Program-made: the position numbers and the translations under genes | Part shown: piece after piece, positions 45,014 through 54,029 of the stretch | How the letters are laid out: each line of letters begins with the position of its first letter | Numbering within the stretch: position 1 is the stretch's first letter | Assembly (NCBI RefSeq): GCF_040529185.1 | Contig: NZ_CP159510.1 | Span: 2,914,001 to 2,978,000 of the forward strand | Direction: 5' to 3' | DNA: 64,000 nucleotides | DNA from: Sporolactobacillus sp. Y61 | GTDB lineage: Bacteria; Bacillota; Bacilli; Bacillales; Sporolactobacillaceae | The notes under the pieces: generated by a model | Database searches by the model: none | Told to the model about the DNA's origin: nothing | What the model saw: the letters and a program-made list of their open reading frames with translations, nothing else

Positions 45014-46081
45014 TCAGATACTCTGCCTCAGTCTGCGATAAACCCAGCCATTTATAAAGAAGAACATCCCGCTTCCTCCTGCTCTTCGGATCAGCTTTCG
45101 TGCAAGAATACGTACGTTCTTCTGCCTGGCTACTTTTTTATCAGCAAGATAGATGCCAAGCAGTCCGCGATTGATCATTTTATGAAATCGTCGGTCCGGC
45201 ATGTTATCAATCGCATCATCAGCTTCTTCGATAAAATAATTGAATCGTTTCATCATCTCTTCCTCGCTGCCGTAATAATTGCAGAAGTTGAGATCACCTT
45301 CTCTTTTGTCTTCCTCCTGATCGACGAAGTAGTCCATGAGGATGTGCAGACCCTGTACCCAGGGAAAATAACTGTTTCTGATTGTCCCGGTAAGCGTACG
45401 CATTTCATCTCCACGTGCGGCTGCGTAGGAGACGATACAAAAAATACCGAGAGTCGAACCTGAACACGCGGCAAACTCATACCAGCTCATTTCCGGAAGC
45501 CTGTCCCTGTATTTTTTAAACCATGCAATTAACCGGGGAACACGCTGATCCTTTTCAACATGTTTATGCACCTGAAGGTCGCAGTAAAAACCGGCCAGTT
45601 CGAGAAGACTGGGATGGATGGTTTTCCACGCGTCCATCCTGCGCAGGATATGCTGGCACGTTGCGACGAGTTCGCTCAGATACCCTCCGTCCGAACAGGA
45701 ACCACGAAAGCGATAGTAGTCCGAATGAACGGCACCTGGTGTCAGCGCGTCCAGCATGGATTGGTGCAGGCAGCGAAAATCCTCGGGATCAAGTGATGTA
45801 CTTCGATCACAAAGGTTATCCAGATAGTCGCTGATGGTCTGATAGGCAACAATGAAAGAGATGATTTCTCTCCTTTTGTCTCCTGCAAGCAGACTGTAAA
45901 TGGCTCCCCCTTCGCAGTGAAAAGCCTTCGTCTCCATACTTGCGTGCGCCTGTCTTCGCAATTCCGGATCAGGAATCTGATCTGCTTTCTTTTTCCATCG
46001 TTCCAGCTCCCGGTGAACGTCAGGAAGTACTTTCCTGTAAATTTGTGACATCAATGTTAAGGGCCCTGCCGGAACAGCCAT
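45014..46081 (-). CDS. ytpB: YtpB, tetraprenyl-beta-curcumene synthase
   Basis: A class IB terpene synthase of the DUF2600 family that cyclises tetraprenyl (C35) diphosphate in the sesquarterpene pathway of Bacillus. The 355 aa have the acidic motif QTISDYLDNLCDRS near residue 90, a VQGLHILMDYFVDQEEDKREGD block near residue 245 and ADDAIDNMPDRRF near residue 290. No Asp-rich DDxxD of canonical class I enzymes is present, as expected. Products have been tied to membrane or spore resistance in B. subtilis. The neighbours ytqA and metK match that genome. Confidence 0.92.
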   Translation of the reverse strand: MAVPAGPLTLMSQIYRKVLPDVHRELERWKKKADQIPDPELRRQAHASMETKAFHCEGGAIYSLLAGDKRREIISFIVAYQTISDYLDNLCDRSTSLDPEDFRCLHQSMLDALTPGAVHSDYYRFRGSCSDGGYLSELVATCQHILRRMDAWKTIHPSLLELAGFYCDLQVHKHVEKDQRVPRLIAWFKKYRDRLPEMSWYEFAACSGSTLGIFCIVSYAAARGDEMRTLTGTIRNSYFPWVQGLHILMDYFVDQEEDKREGDLNFCNYYGSEEEMMKRFNYFIEEADDAIDNMPDRRFHKMINRGLLGIYLADKKVARQKNVRILARKLIRRAGGSGMFFFINGWVYRRLRQSI

Positions 46082-46250
46082 ATCACACTGCCTCCTTCAC
46101 GATACCCGGTTTCGTTCTTTCACTCATATCTTTCGGCATGTCCATGCTGTGCCTGTCGAAAAAACAAATCAGAATCTGACAATCCTGCGACATGATCTTA
46201 TGACCTATTATACGCGACATCAACCCGGTATATCACGTGACAGCAAGACA

Positions 46251-46284
46251 AAAACCGTTCCTGCCGGATAACAGGAACGGTTTT
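46251..46284 (-). terminator. metK terminator
   Basis: AAAACCGTTCCTG (46251-46263) pairs with CAGGAACGGTTTT (46272-46284). A T-run follows on the minus strand. Confidence 0.9.
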
Positions 46285-46302
46285 CCTGGTAACTAAGCTG
46301 AT

Positions 46303-47529
46303 TTATTTCCCGTTTGCCGGATCGCCGGAAAAAATCTGCTGCTTCAGTAAGGCAGCTTTATCCGTTTTCTCCCACGGCAGATCTATATCAGTACGTCCAA
46401 AGTGTCCGTATGCAGCCGTCTGAAGATAAATCGGCCGGCGGAGGTCGAGCATCTTAATAATGCCGGCCGGTCTGAGATCAAAGTTCCTGCGGATCAGATC
46501 CACAAGACTTGCTTCTGAGGTCACACCTGTCCCGAACGTATCCACGGAAATGGAAACCGGTTCAGCGACTCCGATCGCATAAGCAAGCTGCACTTCGCAT
46601 TTGCCCGCAAGTCCCGCCGCCACAATATTTTTAGCCACATATCGGGCGGCATAAGAGGCTGAACGATCCACTTTTGTTGCGTCTTTTCCTGAAAAAGCGC
46701 CCCCTCCGTGGTGCGCGTATCCGCCATACGTGTCGACGATGATTTTACGTCCGGTTAATCCCGCGTCACCCTGGGGACCGCCAATGACGAATCGCCCGGT
46801 CGGGTTAATTAAGAATCTGGTTTGTTCGTCTATCAGTCCGGCCGGAACAACAGGACGGATCACATGTTCCTGTACATCCTTTTTAATCTGTTCCTCCGTG
46901 GCTTCGGGATCATGCTGCGTCGAGACGACAATCGTATCGACTCGTGCAGGGTGACCCGCTTCATCGTATTCAACCGTCACCTGAGTTTTTCCGTCAGGAC
47001 GTAAATAAGGCACTTCTCCGCTCTTGCGCACATCCGCCAGCCTTTTCGCCAGTTTATGAGCAATAGATATCGGCAGCGGCATCAGTTCCGGTGTTTCATT
47101 GACTGCAAAGCCGAACATCATGCCCTGATCACCTGCCCCGATCGCCTCAATTTCGTCGTCCGTCATCTTTCCCTCCCGCGCTTCCAGTGCCCGGTTAACG
47201 CCCTGAGCAATGTCGGCAGACTGCTCTTCAATTGAAGTCAGGATGGCACAATTTGAGGCATCAAATCCATACTTCGCATCCGTATAGCCAATATCCTGTA
47301 TCGTCCTGCGAACTACTTTAGGTATATCTACATAAGTTGAAGTTGAAATTTCTCCCGTCACCAGGACCAGACCCGTATTAACCACTGTTTCGCAGGCCAC
47401 CCGCGCATTTGGATCTCCGCGCAGCAATTCATCAAGGATGGCATCTGAGATCTGATCGCAGATTTTGTCCGGATGTCCTTCTGTCACCGATTCGGAAGTG
47501 AACAGCCTTCGAGAATCCTTCTTCTTCAT
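46303..47529 (-). CDS. metK: MetK, S-adenosylmethionine synthetase
   Basis: Makes SAM from methionine and ATP. The 408 aa have the three-domain repeat with [14 protein letters not shown] near residue 12, the hexapeptide GAGDQG near residue 118, and the P-loop-like [16 protein letters not shown] near residue 270. The start is the ATG at 47529: AGGGTG lies 6 bases upstream, and the in-frame GTG at 47538 is part of that ribosome site. It is regulated by an SAM-I riboswitch. Confidence 0.97.
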   Translation of the reverse strand: MKKKDSRRLFTSESVTEGHPDKICDQISDAILDELLRGDPNARVACETVVNTGLVLVTGEISTSTYVDIPKVVRRTIQDIGYTDAKYGFDASNCAILTSIEEQSADIAQGVNRALEAREGKMTDDEIEAIGAGDQGMMFGFAVNETPELMPLPISIAHKLAKRLADVRKSGEVPYLRPDGKTQVTVEYDEAGHPARVDTIVVSTQHDPEATEEQIKKDVQEHVIRPVVPAGLIDEQTRFLINPTGRFVIGGPQGDAGLTGRKIIVDTYGGYAHHGGGAFSGKDATKVDRSASYAARYVAKNIVAAGLAGKCEVQLAYAIGVAEPVSISVDTFGTGVTSEASLVDLIRRNFDLRPAGIIKMLDLRRPIYLQTAAYGHFGRTDIDLPWEKTDKAALLKQQIFSGDPANGK

Positions 47530-47613
47530 TTCATTCACCCTGCCTTTTCAACATTATATCCCATATTGTATTTACGGTACCCGATCCCGTTTGCTTTTTG
47601 TTTTCAAGGCATG

Positions 47614-47776
47614 AAAAAAGCCCGGTCCTGTATAAAGGATTAGGCGACTCTTTAACTTGCCTCTTATTGATCAGGAGAACTTCCTGCAGGTTAGCACCGT
47701 GCCGTACGCGGCCGGTTGCCGGGCTTCATCGGGCCTGTCCCTCCGCCTGCTCGGAATAAGAGCAGCCATAGTATAA
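47614..47776 (-). promoter_or_regulatory. SAM-I (S-box) riboswitch of metK
   Basis: On the minus strand the leader has the S-box core: a 5' stem GAGCAGGCGGAGGGAC, then the conserved GGCCCGATGAAGCCCGGCAA, GGTGCTAA, and a closing stem with CAATAAGAGGCAAG. It ends with a GC-rich stem and TTTTTT at 47614-47619. SAM binding would promote termination upstream of metK, a simple feedback loop. Confidence 0.95.
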
Positions 47777-47783
47777 CTATTAT

Positions 47784-47812
47784 AATACCGCCGGAAATAA
47801 CATGTGTCAATA
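47784..47812 (-). promoter_or_regulatory. metK promoter
   Basis: TTGACA (47807-47812) and TATTAT (47784-47789) on the minus strand are 17 bases apart, directly upstream of the riboswitch. Confidence 0.88.
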
Positions 47813-47929
47813 TTGAAAAAGCGGTCTCCAGTCATCAGTGAATCGGCAGAACGTACCTGCAGGGTAACAAAGCCTCATCTGTTTTCATAAATGGCAATTC
47901 TTTTGGCTATTAGAGAAATTTTTCACGAT

Positions 47930-47984
47930 TTATGGCCCATAATTTGTGAAAACAATATTTTATTAAATGTCAGTGTGATATACT
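47930..47984 (+). promoter_or_regulatory. pckA promoter with an upstream palindrome
   Basis: An extended -10, TGATATACT (47976-47984), lies about 40 bases before the pckA start. The -35 region is weak. A palindrome TTATGG-C-CCATAA (47930-47942) lies about 60 bases before the start site. pckA is repressed by CcpN under glycolytic growth in B. subtilis, but I cannot equate the palindrome with a CcpN site. Confidence 0.5.
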
Positions 47985-48026
47985 TGATTCGTCGAAAGAA
48001 ATTCATAAATGAAAGGGATGTTTGTG

Positions 48027-49607
48027 ATGAATGCCACCGTTTTGAAAACGTCCATCACTAAATTATTCACATCGGGAAAAACCTTTGTAGACCTTTCCGC
48101 ACCTGAGCTTATGGAGAAAGCGCTTGCCAGAAATGAAGGCGCTTTAACGGACAAGGGGGCATTCGCTGTAACCACTGGAAAATACACCGGTCGCTCACCT
48201 AAAGACAAATTTTTTGTCAAAGATAAGACAACAGTGAATAAAATTGACTGGAAGCGAAATCAGGAAATCAGCGAATCTGTTTTTCTCGGACTGTACAAAA
48301 AAATCGTTACCTATTTGAACAAACAACCAGAACGTTTTGTTTTTCATGGATTTGCCGGGGCTGATCCAAAGAACAGACTGCCCATTCAGGTGGTTAACGA
48401 ATATGCCTGGCAGAATCTGTTCAGCCGGCAATTATTTATTACCCCGTCACAGGAAGAGCTGCAGGACTTTCATCCAGGATTCACGATATTCTCAGCTCCA
48501 GGATGTAAAGCGGATCCTGCCACTGATGGCACGCGTTCTGAGGCCTTCATTATTATTTCTTTTACACACCGCATCGTCCTGATTGGCGGTACCGAATACG
48601 GCGGAGAAATCAAGAAATCCATTTTCACAGTCATGAACTATTTGCTCCCACAGCACGGGATCATGTCGATGCATTGCTCTGCCAATCAGGGCTCAGACGG
48701 CAGAGTCGCCCTCTTCTTCGGCCTCTCGGGAACAGGCAAAACCACTTTATCAAATGTTTCCGGACGTGCTCTGATTGGCGATGACGAGCACGGCTGGTCG
48801 GAACAGGGTGTATTTAATATTGAAGGCGGCTGCTACGCCAAAACCATTCATCTGTCAAAAGAAAAAGAGCCGCAGATCTTTAACAGCATTCAATTTGGAA
48901 CCGTACTTGAAAATGTCATTCTTGACGATCGGCGAGTGCCTGATTATGATGATAACTCCTTAACAGAGAACACTCGTGCAGCCTATGATCTGCACCATGT
49001 GGACCACGCTCTGTTCCCCAGTATCGGCGGTCATCCGAGTGCGATTATCTTTCTGACAGCAGATGCTTTCGGCGTTCTCCCGCCAATCAGCCTGCTGACG
49101 CCCGAACAGGCAATGTACCAGTTTCTGTCCGGTTACACAAGTAAACTTGCCGGAACAGAAAGAGGGATAACAGACCCTGAAGCGACCTTCTCCACCTGCT
49201 TCGGTGCACCGTTCATGCCGCTTCCCGCCTCCGTGTATGCTGAACTTCTCGGCAAATTAATTAAGCAGCACAATGTAAGCGCTTATCTTGTCAACACCGG
49301 CTGGACGGGAGGCCCCTATAAAACAGGCAGCCGCATGAAACTTGCCTATACGCGAAAAATGATAGAAGCTGCACTGGCAGGTACATTTATCAATGCGAAA
49401 ACAGTCACGGATCCTGTATTCGGTCTGCATGTCCCTGCCCATTGCCCGGGTGTTCCGGATGAGATTCTAATGCCGAAAAACACCTGGGAAGATCCGGCCG
49501 CTTATGATCAGACGGCTCGGGAGCTCGCCGGAAAATTCAATGAAAATTTCCGCCATTTTCCGGAAGCATCAGACAGCATCCGTTCTGCGGGACCTGTCAG
49601 TCGATAA
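48027..49607 (+). CDS. pckA: Phosphoenolpyruvate carboxykinase (ATP)
   Basis: Converts oxaloacetate and ATP to PEP, the first step of gluconeogenesis. The 526 aa have the RSPKDKFFV block near residue 55, the kinase P-loop [11 protein letters not shown] near residue 238, the metal-binding DDEHGWSE near residue 257, and the C-terminal [16 protein letters not shown] use the ATG at 48027, because AAAGGGATG is spaced for it; two in-frame ATGs upstream (48009, 48018) are not. It is divergent from metK, as in B. subtilis. Confidence 0.95.
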   Translation: MNATVLKTSITKLFTSGKTFVDLSAPELMEKALARNEGALTDKGAFAVTTGKYTGRSPKDKFFVKDKTTVNKIDWKRNQEISESVFLGLYKKIVTYLNKQPERFVFHGFAGADPKNRLPIQVVNEYAWQNLFSRQLFITPSQEELQDFHPGFTIFSAPGCKADPATDGTRSEAFIIISFTHRIVLIGGTEYGGEIKKSIFTVMNYLLPQHGIMSMHCSANQGSDGRVALFFGLSGTGKTTLSNVSGRALIGDDEHGWSEQGVFNIEGGCYAKTIHLSKEKEPQIFNSIQFGTVLENVILDDRRVPDYDDNSLTENTRAAYDLHHVDHALFPSIGGHPSAIIFLTADAFGVLPPISLLTPEQAMYQFLSGYTSKLAGTERGITDPEATFSTCFGAPFMPLPASVYAELLGKLIKQHNVSAYLVNTGWTGGPYKTGSRMKLAYTRKMIEAALAGTFINAKTVTDPVFGLHVPAHCPGVPDEILMPKNTWEDPAAYDQTARELAGKFNENFRHFPEASDSIRSAGPVSR

Positions 49608-49634
49608 CAGCATACAAAATCATGAACAAGGAAA

Positions 49635-49671
49635 CACGCGCCGTAACCCGGTATGATTCGGGTGCGGCGCG
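49635..49671 (+). terminator. pckA terminator
   Basis: A long interrupted stem pairs ACGCGCC-g-taACCCG with CGGGTgc-GGCGCGT. The T-run on the plus strand is short (TTTGTC). Confidence 0.7.
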
Positions 49672-49675
49672 TTTG

Positions 49676-49852
49676 TCAGCCAGTATCTTTTTTCTGCAGT
49701 TCCAGATAGCTTTTCCATTCATTCTCCAGTTCGGATAGGGTCCACTGGTCCAGCTTCCCGGATTCCTTTGTCACATGATGCTGCTCGAGCAGCCTGATCA
49801 GATGTTTTTTCCGCGTTTCTACTGCCGTCCTTAATAAATTTATTTGATTCAT
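49676..49852 (-). CDS. Small Fur-regulated basic protein-like protein
   Basis: A basic protein of 58 aa with the pattern LLRTAVETRKKHLIRLLEQHHV...LDQWTLSELENEWKSYL. This resembles Fur-regulated basic proteins (FbpA type, ending TLSELE.EY), which act in iron sparing in B. subtilis. No Fur box was recognised upstream. The start is unclear: the ATG at 49852 has only a weak GGTG site, while a TTG at 49915 lies over a GGAGGAG. A helical hairpin is likely. Confidence 0.5.
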   Translation of the reverse strand: MNQINLLRTAVETRKKHLIRLLEQHHVTKESGKLDQWTLSELENEWKSYLELQKKDTG

Positions 49853-50331
49853 TTTCTTACACCGGTCGTAAGCAAGCGTTGACCCTCTACCTGACCGGCT
49901 TTTCTCCTCCTTCAATCTGACATGCCTGGGCTTTCATTCTCTCTATTTTAGCCAGCCGAAATATATTTTAAACGAATTAAAACGCTTACATTTATACTAT
50001 ACAACAAAACCGGGAAAAAAGATGTGCTTTTGTAAAAAAAGAGACATTTATCATTGAGATGTATTTTTCATTCTTGTATGAGAGGGTATGATAAGAGTAC
50101 TAAACACCCAAATACTTTGATTTAAAGCCGCGTACGACAACGCGTTCTTTTCTTTTATTCTGGCGCGGTTAATCCTGCCTGTTTTTTTACTTCAGGCCGC
50201 CCGCCTGTTGCGGACGACCCGTGAGCCACATCGCCGGCCCTGGTCGCACTTACACGATACTGACCATGTAAGAAAGTATTAAATTTTTTGGAAAAAGGTT
50301 CAGAAAAAAACTTCTCCGGCTATTACCCGCC
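49853..50331. other. Intergenic region with a cre-like site and a possible small RNA
   Basis: About 480 bases without a convincing gene. TTAAAACGCTTACA (49977-49990) matches the cre pattern TGWAANCGNTNNCA except at its second base. A plus-strand promoter TTGAGA-17-TATGAG (50054-50082) is followed by a small hairpin CGCGT/ACGCG (50129-50144) with a pyrimidine-rich T-run, which could mark a transcript of about 70 nt. Confidence 0.4.
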
Positions 50332-51126
50332 TCAGACGGGGCTCATCCTTCTCATCCTCACTTTTTCCTGGAAAGCCCGTCTTTCCTCTTCAGACATCTT
50401 TTTGTAATCGCGGATAAACTGTTCATATTTCGGCATCACGTCTTTCATCAGACCGTAATCCTGAACTTGTCCATATTGAACCCAGAGTGCCTTTTCACAG
50501 AACCTTTTCATCTGTCCAATCGAATGACTGATAAAAAAGATCGTCTTTCCCTTTTCCTTAAACTCGTTCATCTTTTTCAGGCATTTATCAGCAAAGGTCT
50601 GATCACCGACAGACAGAGCTTCATCGATGACCAGAATATCAGGATCAATATGAATAGAAATGGCAAATCCGAGACGGGATCGCATCCCGCTGGAGTAAGT
50701 TTTCACCGGCTGTTCAATAAAATCTCCGATATCGGCAAACTCAATGATCCGGGGAGTAAGCTCTTTTATTTCTTTTTTGTTGAACCCCAGCATCAGACAT
50801 TTAAGCTCTATATTTTCTCTGCCGGTCAGCTCACCCTTTAATCCCGACTGGATAGCAATCAGTGCTGCTTCACCATTCACCGTGACCGTCCCTTCAGTGG
50901 GGGGGATGACTCCGGCGATAATATTTGAAAGTGTTGATTTCCCTGACCCGTTCACACCAATGATTCCGACGACATCCCCATCATTCGCGTCGAAGCTGAT
51001 GTCCTGCAAAGCATAGAATGACGGACCATATCCTTTTGGCAGCAGCAGATCAAGGATTTTTTCCGAATTACTTTTGAACATTTTATATTTTTTTGAGACA
51101 TGGCTGACAATCACCGATTTACCCAT
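50332..51126 (-). CDS. tagH: TagH-type teichoic acid export ATPase
   Basis: The ATPase of the TagGH (TarGH) exporter that flips wall teichoic acid across the membrane. The 264 aa have Walker A GVNGSGKST near residue 58, signature TYSSGMRSRLGFAISI near residue 143, Walker B ILVIDEALSVGDQ, and the extra N-terminal FYALQDISF typical of polysaccharide exporters. It is shorter than B. subtilis TagH, lacking the long C-terminal extension. It lies 12 bases after tagG. Confidence 0.88.
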   Translation of the reverse strand: MGKSVIVSHVSKKYKMFKSNSEKILDLLLPKGYGPSFYALQDISFDANDGDVVGIIGVNGSGKSTLSNIIAGVIPPTEGTVTVNGEAALIAIQSGLKGELTGRENIELKCLMLGFNKKEIKELTPRIIEFADIGDFIEQPVKTYSSGMRSRLGFAISIHIDPDILVIDEALSVGDQTFADKCLKKMNEFKEKGKTIFFISHSIGQMKRFCEKALWVQYGQVQDYGLMKDVMPKYEQFIRDYKKMSEEERRAFQEKVRMRRMSPV

Positions 51127-51138
51127 ATTCGTTCCACC

Positions 51139-51963
51139 TTACAAATAGTCTACAAAATGATCTCTGAATTTCACATGGATAGCCGAACCGATCAGGAACA
51201 CAATGAAGACGAATCCCCAGAAGTACAGAGTGTACAGGTAATGCTCTGCACCGTACCACGACAGTCCGAGAAGAGAAGCCCGGTACCCCTGTACGAGGTA
51301 ATACATCGGATTCAGCAGCAGGATGTTTTTCAGAAATTCCGGTACCCCCGAAAGCAACGCCGGTTCCCAGAGAATAGGCGTCAGATAAAACATCATACGC
51401 ATCAGCGAAATCAGTATTTGATGAAAATCACGGACAATGGTTGAGATCGTCGATGTCACAAGAGAAATTGAAAACAGCAGTATCAGTGACGCGACCATAA
51501 AATAGGGCAACTGGATCAGGTACAGGCTGATCTTATACGGAGTAAACTGCAAAATTGCAATAATAATTACCGTCAGAATCAGGTGCTGATAAAATTTTTC
51601 AAAAATCACGTAACTGGGAATGGTACTCATGGGAAAATTCATCTTTGCGATGAAGCGAATCCGCGAATAAATCGAACGGGACCCCTGAATGACTGATGGC
51701 TGCAGGAAAAACCAGACCAGGATACCGCTCATCAGCCAGATCACATAAGGCATTTCTACCCCGTTTTCGACGATCCCCCCGCGATTCAAAATGACACCGA
51801 ACACAAGCCAGTAAATAAAAATCTGTATCATCGGATTAATGACGATCCAGAGCATGCCTAAATAGTTATTATTATTTTCGCTTTTTAATTCATAAAGCGA
51901 GAGCCTGCTGATCAGATAAACACTGCTGATCTGCTCTTTAATCACTTTCCACGCCGATTTCAT
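51139..51963 (-). CDS. tagG: TagG-type teichoic acid export permease
   Basis: An ABC-2 permease of 274 aa with about six membrane segments. It has the family blocks SENNNNYLGMLWIVINPMIQI near residue 34 and the C-terminal AIHVKFRDHFVDYL. It pairs with TagH. I start at the ATG at 51963: AAGGAA lies 6 bases upstream. The insertion sequence begins 118 bases upstream of this start and may have changed its promoter. No glycosyltransferase or tag biosynthesis gene is nearby. Confidence 0.88.
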   Translation of the reverse strand: MKSAWKVIKEQISSVYLISRLSLYELKSENNNNYLGMLWIVINPMIQIFIYWLVFGVILNRGGIVENGVEMPYVIWLMSGILVWFFLQPSVIQGSRSIYSRIRFIAKMNFPMSTIPSYVIFEKFYQHLILTVIIIAILQFTPYKISLYLIQLPYFMVASLILLFSISLVTSTISTIVRDFHQILISLMRMMFYLTPILWEPALLSGVPEFLKNILLLNPMYYLVQGYRASLLGLSWYGAEHYLYTLYFWGFVFIVFLIGSAIHVKFRDHFVDYL

Positions 51964-52080
51964 GTCAGATTCCTTCCAGTTCTGCATTTACATGAAGTTT
52001 ATGGCGGCCACAGACCGCCAGTTTCCAAATTCCACTTTACCACAGCTGAGGGGAAAATGGAAAGTCTGTCCCCGCCTGAA

Positions 52081-53700
52081 CAGCTCTGAGGAGTAAATTT
52101 TTGTGAGGCCCTCCGTGTCATGCGAATATAGCTGATTAAATTTTACATATTTTTCCAATTCTGCTTTTCCGCTTTTTTTGAAAAAGGGACAAGCCAAATT
52201 TTGATGGCCTTTTTTAATTTTTTTGACTGTAGCTTTGCCTGGCATTCCCCTTTCTGATATACTGTTCTTAACCGGTGAACCGGACTTGCATCGGTTTCAC
52301 CAGGCTAGCCATATCCTCCTCTGTTAATCTGCGTGTCCGAATCGCTTCTAACAGGGCTGAGGATATTTCTTTTGCCGTCTTTTTTTGCGTACGGAGCAGC
52401 TTTGACCCCTTTTCATATAACTGCATCAAAATATCCGCAATCTGTGTAAGAAGATAGTGAATCTTCATCGCCTGATGATTCTGGCTGTTCACGTGTTGAA
52501 TGGCGTACTGTACGTGCTTTTGTCGATTAAACCCCTGATTTTCAATCTTCCAGCGCCTTCGCCCAACTGCTACCAACGCCTCTGCCTTCTTCTCCGTGAT
52601 AGGCAGATTGGTCAGAAACAGAAAGGTGTGCGCTTTTTCTTTTTCCTGAACCGTAGCCTCCAGGGCATTTAGTTTTCTTTCCTGGTAGGCGATATCATTC
52701 ACCCAGTAGGTCGTTGCAGATTGTCCCCGATACTTCAGCGCTTTCAGCGCCTCGAATTCCTGCGCCACACTCGGAATACTGCCTGCTTTGAAGCGAAACA
52801 TGTATTTCCAGCGGTTAGCCTCACATCGCTGAAAGACTGATTCACACGCATATAGGCTATCCGCCAGGATACAGATGGGCAGACGCTTGAAGGTCGCTTT
52901 CAATCGGGTGCTCAGGCGCTCGAAGGCGCGACGTTCACAGTCCTGTTTGGTCACGTCCTCGTGCTCGTTCTCTATAAATTCCGAGTCGATACTCAGCACC
53001 ATGTCCCCAACGACCAGTTTGGCTTCCAGAACGTGATGCTGGTAATCCGTCCAGGTTTCTCCGGTCTTTTTGTGGGTATGTTCGCGTTTCAGGCAATGTG
53101 CACAATGCTTCTTGTTAAAGTGGAAAAGCCCGGTCCCATCAATGATAATCCCCCAATACTTCCCCTCGATCCGTTCGGCCTCAAAACACCGCTTTTTGAG
53201 GAGCTCCCGGATTAAACCGATGCGAATGTTTTCCAGTTCCTTCGGATCAAGCCGCGACAGGAAATCGTTGATCGTGTCATAGTGGGGCAGTTCATGAAGC
53301 TCCTGAGTAGCGAGCATCTTTTGCAGGTTATCGATACATTCTTCACGATTAAGTCCGTTGCTCAGGCTGCGCATGCTGGTGAACTGACAGACATTTTTCA
53401 GGATCATCATCCAAAGCATCAAGTCTGAATCATAGGTGACATAACTCTGATGTCTCGGATCTTTGACCTTTCTGAGCCTGTTGGTGAATCCTTTAAAGAA
53501 ATGATGGCATATTTTCTGAAACTCGAGAAAATAATTGACGTTCTTCTCCTGCTCTCGTTTCTCTTTCCGTGTAATCATAAGAACCTCCTAAAAAAATAGC
53601 ACTATTATGGGATTTATTACTGTTAAATTATCTCATATATAGCATTATTTAGGGGGCTGTTGTTGATTTTATCGCGAAGAATTTTTACTCCTCAGAGCTG
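52081..53700 (-). mobile_element. Complete insertion sequence, 1620 bp, with 10-bp target duplication
   Basis: The ends are inverted repeats: CAGCTCTGAGGAGTAAA at 52081-52097 and its reverse complement at 53684-53700, with weaker matching further in. Both ends are flanked by the same 10 bases, CCCGCCTGAA (52071-52080 and 53701-53710), a clean target-site duplication. One transposase gene fills it on the minus strand. Transposase type and a 10-bp duplication are compatible with the broad IS4 group, but I cannot name the element. Confidence 0.95.
52268..53578 (-). CDS. DDE transposase of the insertion sequence
   Basis: A 436-aa transposase with an RNase-H-like DDE core: IIIDGTGLFHF near residue 165, ILADSLYACESVF near residue 255, and the YREK-like region GRRRWKIENQGFNRQK near residue 360. 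A Cys-His pair (HCAHCLKREHTHKK) lies between. The frame is intact, so the element may be active. The ribosome site AGGAGG lies about 6 bases before the ATG at 53578. It resembles IS4-group transposases common in Bacillales and Clostridia. Confidence 0.9.
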   Translation of the reverse strand: MITRKEKREQEKNVNYFLEFQKICHHFFKGFTNRLRKVKDPRHQSYVTYDSDLMLWMMILKNVCQFTSMRSLSNGLNREECIDNLQKMLATQELHELPHYDTINDFLSRLDPKELENIRIGLIRELLKKRCFEAERIEGKYWGIIIDGTGLFHFNKKHCAHCLKREHTHKKTGETWTDYQHHVLEAKLVVGDMVLSIDSEFIENEHEDVTKQDCERRAFERLSTRLKATFKRLPICILADSLYACESVFQRCEANRWKYMFRFKAGSIPSVAQEFEALKALKYRGQSATTYWVNDIAYQERKLNALEATVQEKEKAHTFLFLTNLPITEKKAEALVAVGRRRWKIENQGFNRQKHVQYAIQHVNSQNHQAMKIHYLLTQIADILMQLYEKGSKLLRTQKKTAKEISSALLEAIRTRRLTEEDMASLVKPMQVRFTG

Positions 53701-53797
53701 CCCGCCTGAATATTTTTCCTGTTCCCGGGCACGCTACCCTTGAAATCATTCAGGGCGCGACCTGTTTTAAACTTTTATACATATTGAGGGTATCCCA

Positions 53798-54013
53798 ATG
53801 CTCAGTGTATGGCTGTTTCTCAGTTTTTTCGTTTTACTGGTTGTCTTCTTTGTCAGTGTATTCTTCAGAATCCAGCTTTTTTCTGAGATGATGATGTACG
53901 CCCTGTTTGCCTGGTTCGGCATTGTTCCACTCATTGTGATCTATATCGAATCCAGTCGCTACGAAATGAAAGAGAAAGAAAAGAAGTCAAAGAAAAAAGG
54001 AAAAAAAGGTTGA
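53798..54013 (+). CDS. Small two-helix membrane protein at the head of the ger operon
   Basis: I recognise no family. The 71 aa have two hydrophobic segments (LFLSFFVLLVVFFVSVFF and ALFAWFGIVPLIVIYIES) and a very basic tail (KEKEKKSKKKGKKG). GAGGG lies 8 bases before the ATG. It ends 16 bases before the gerA-type gene, so it is probably cotranscribed. Small membrane D subunits occur with some Ger receptors, and this could be one; that is inference from size and place. Confidence 0.6.
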   Translation: MLSVWLFLSFFVLLVVFFVSVFFRIQLFSEMMMYALFAWFGIVPLIVIYIESSRYEMKEKEKKSKKKGKKG

Positions 54014-54029
54014 ATCAAGGTGATGCGTC

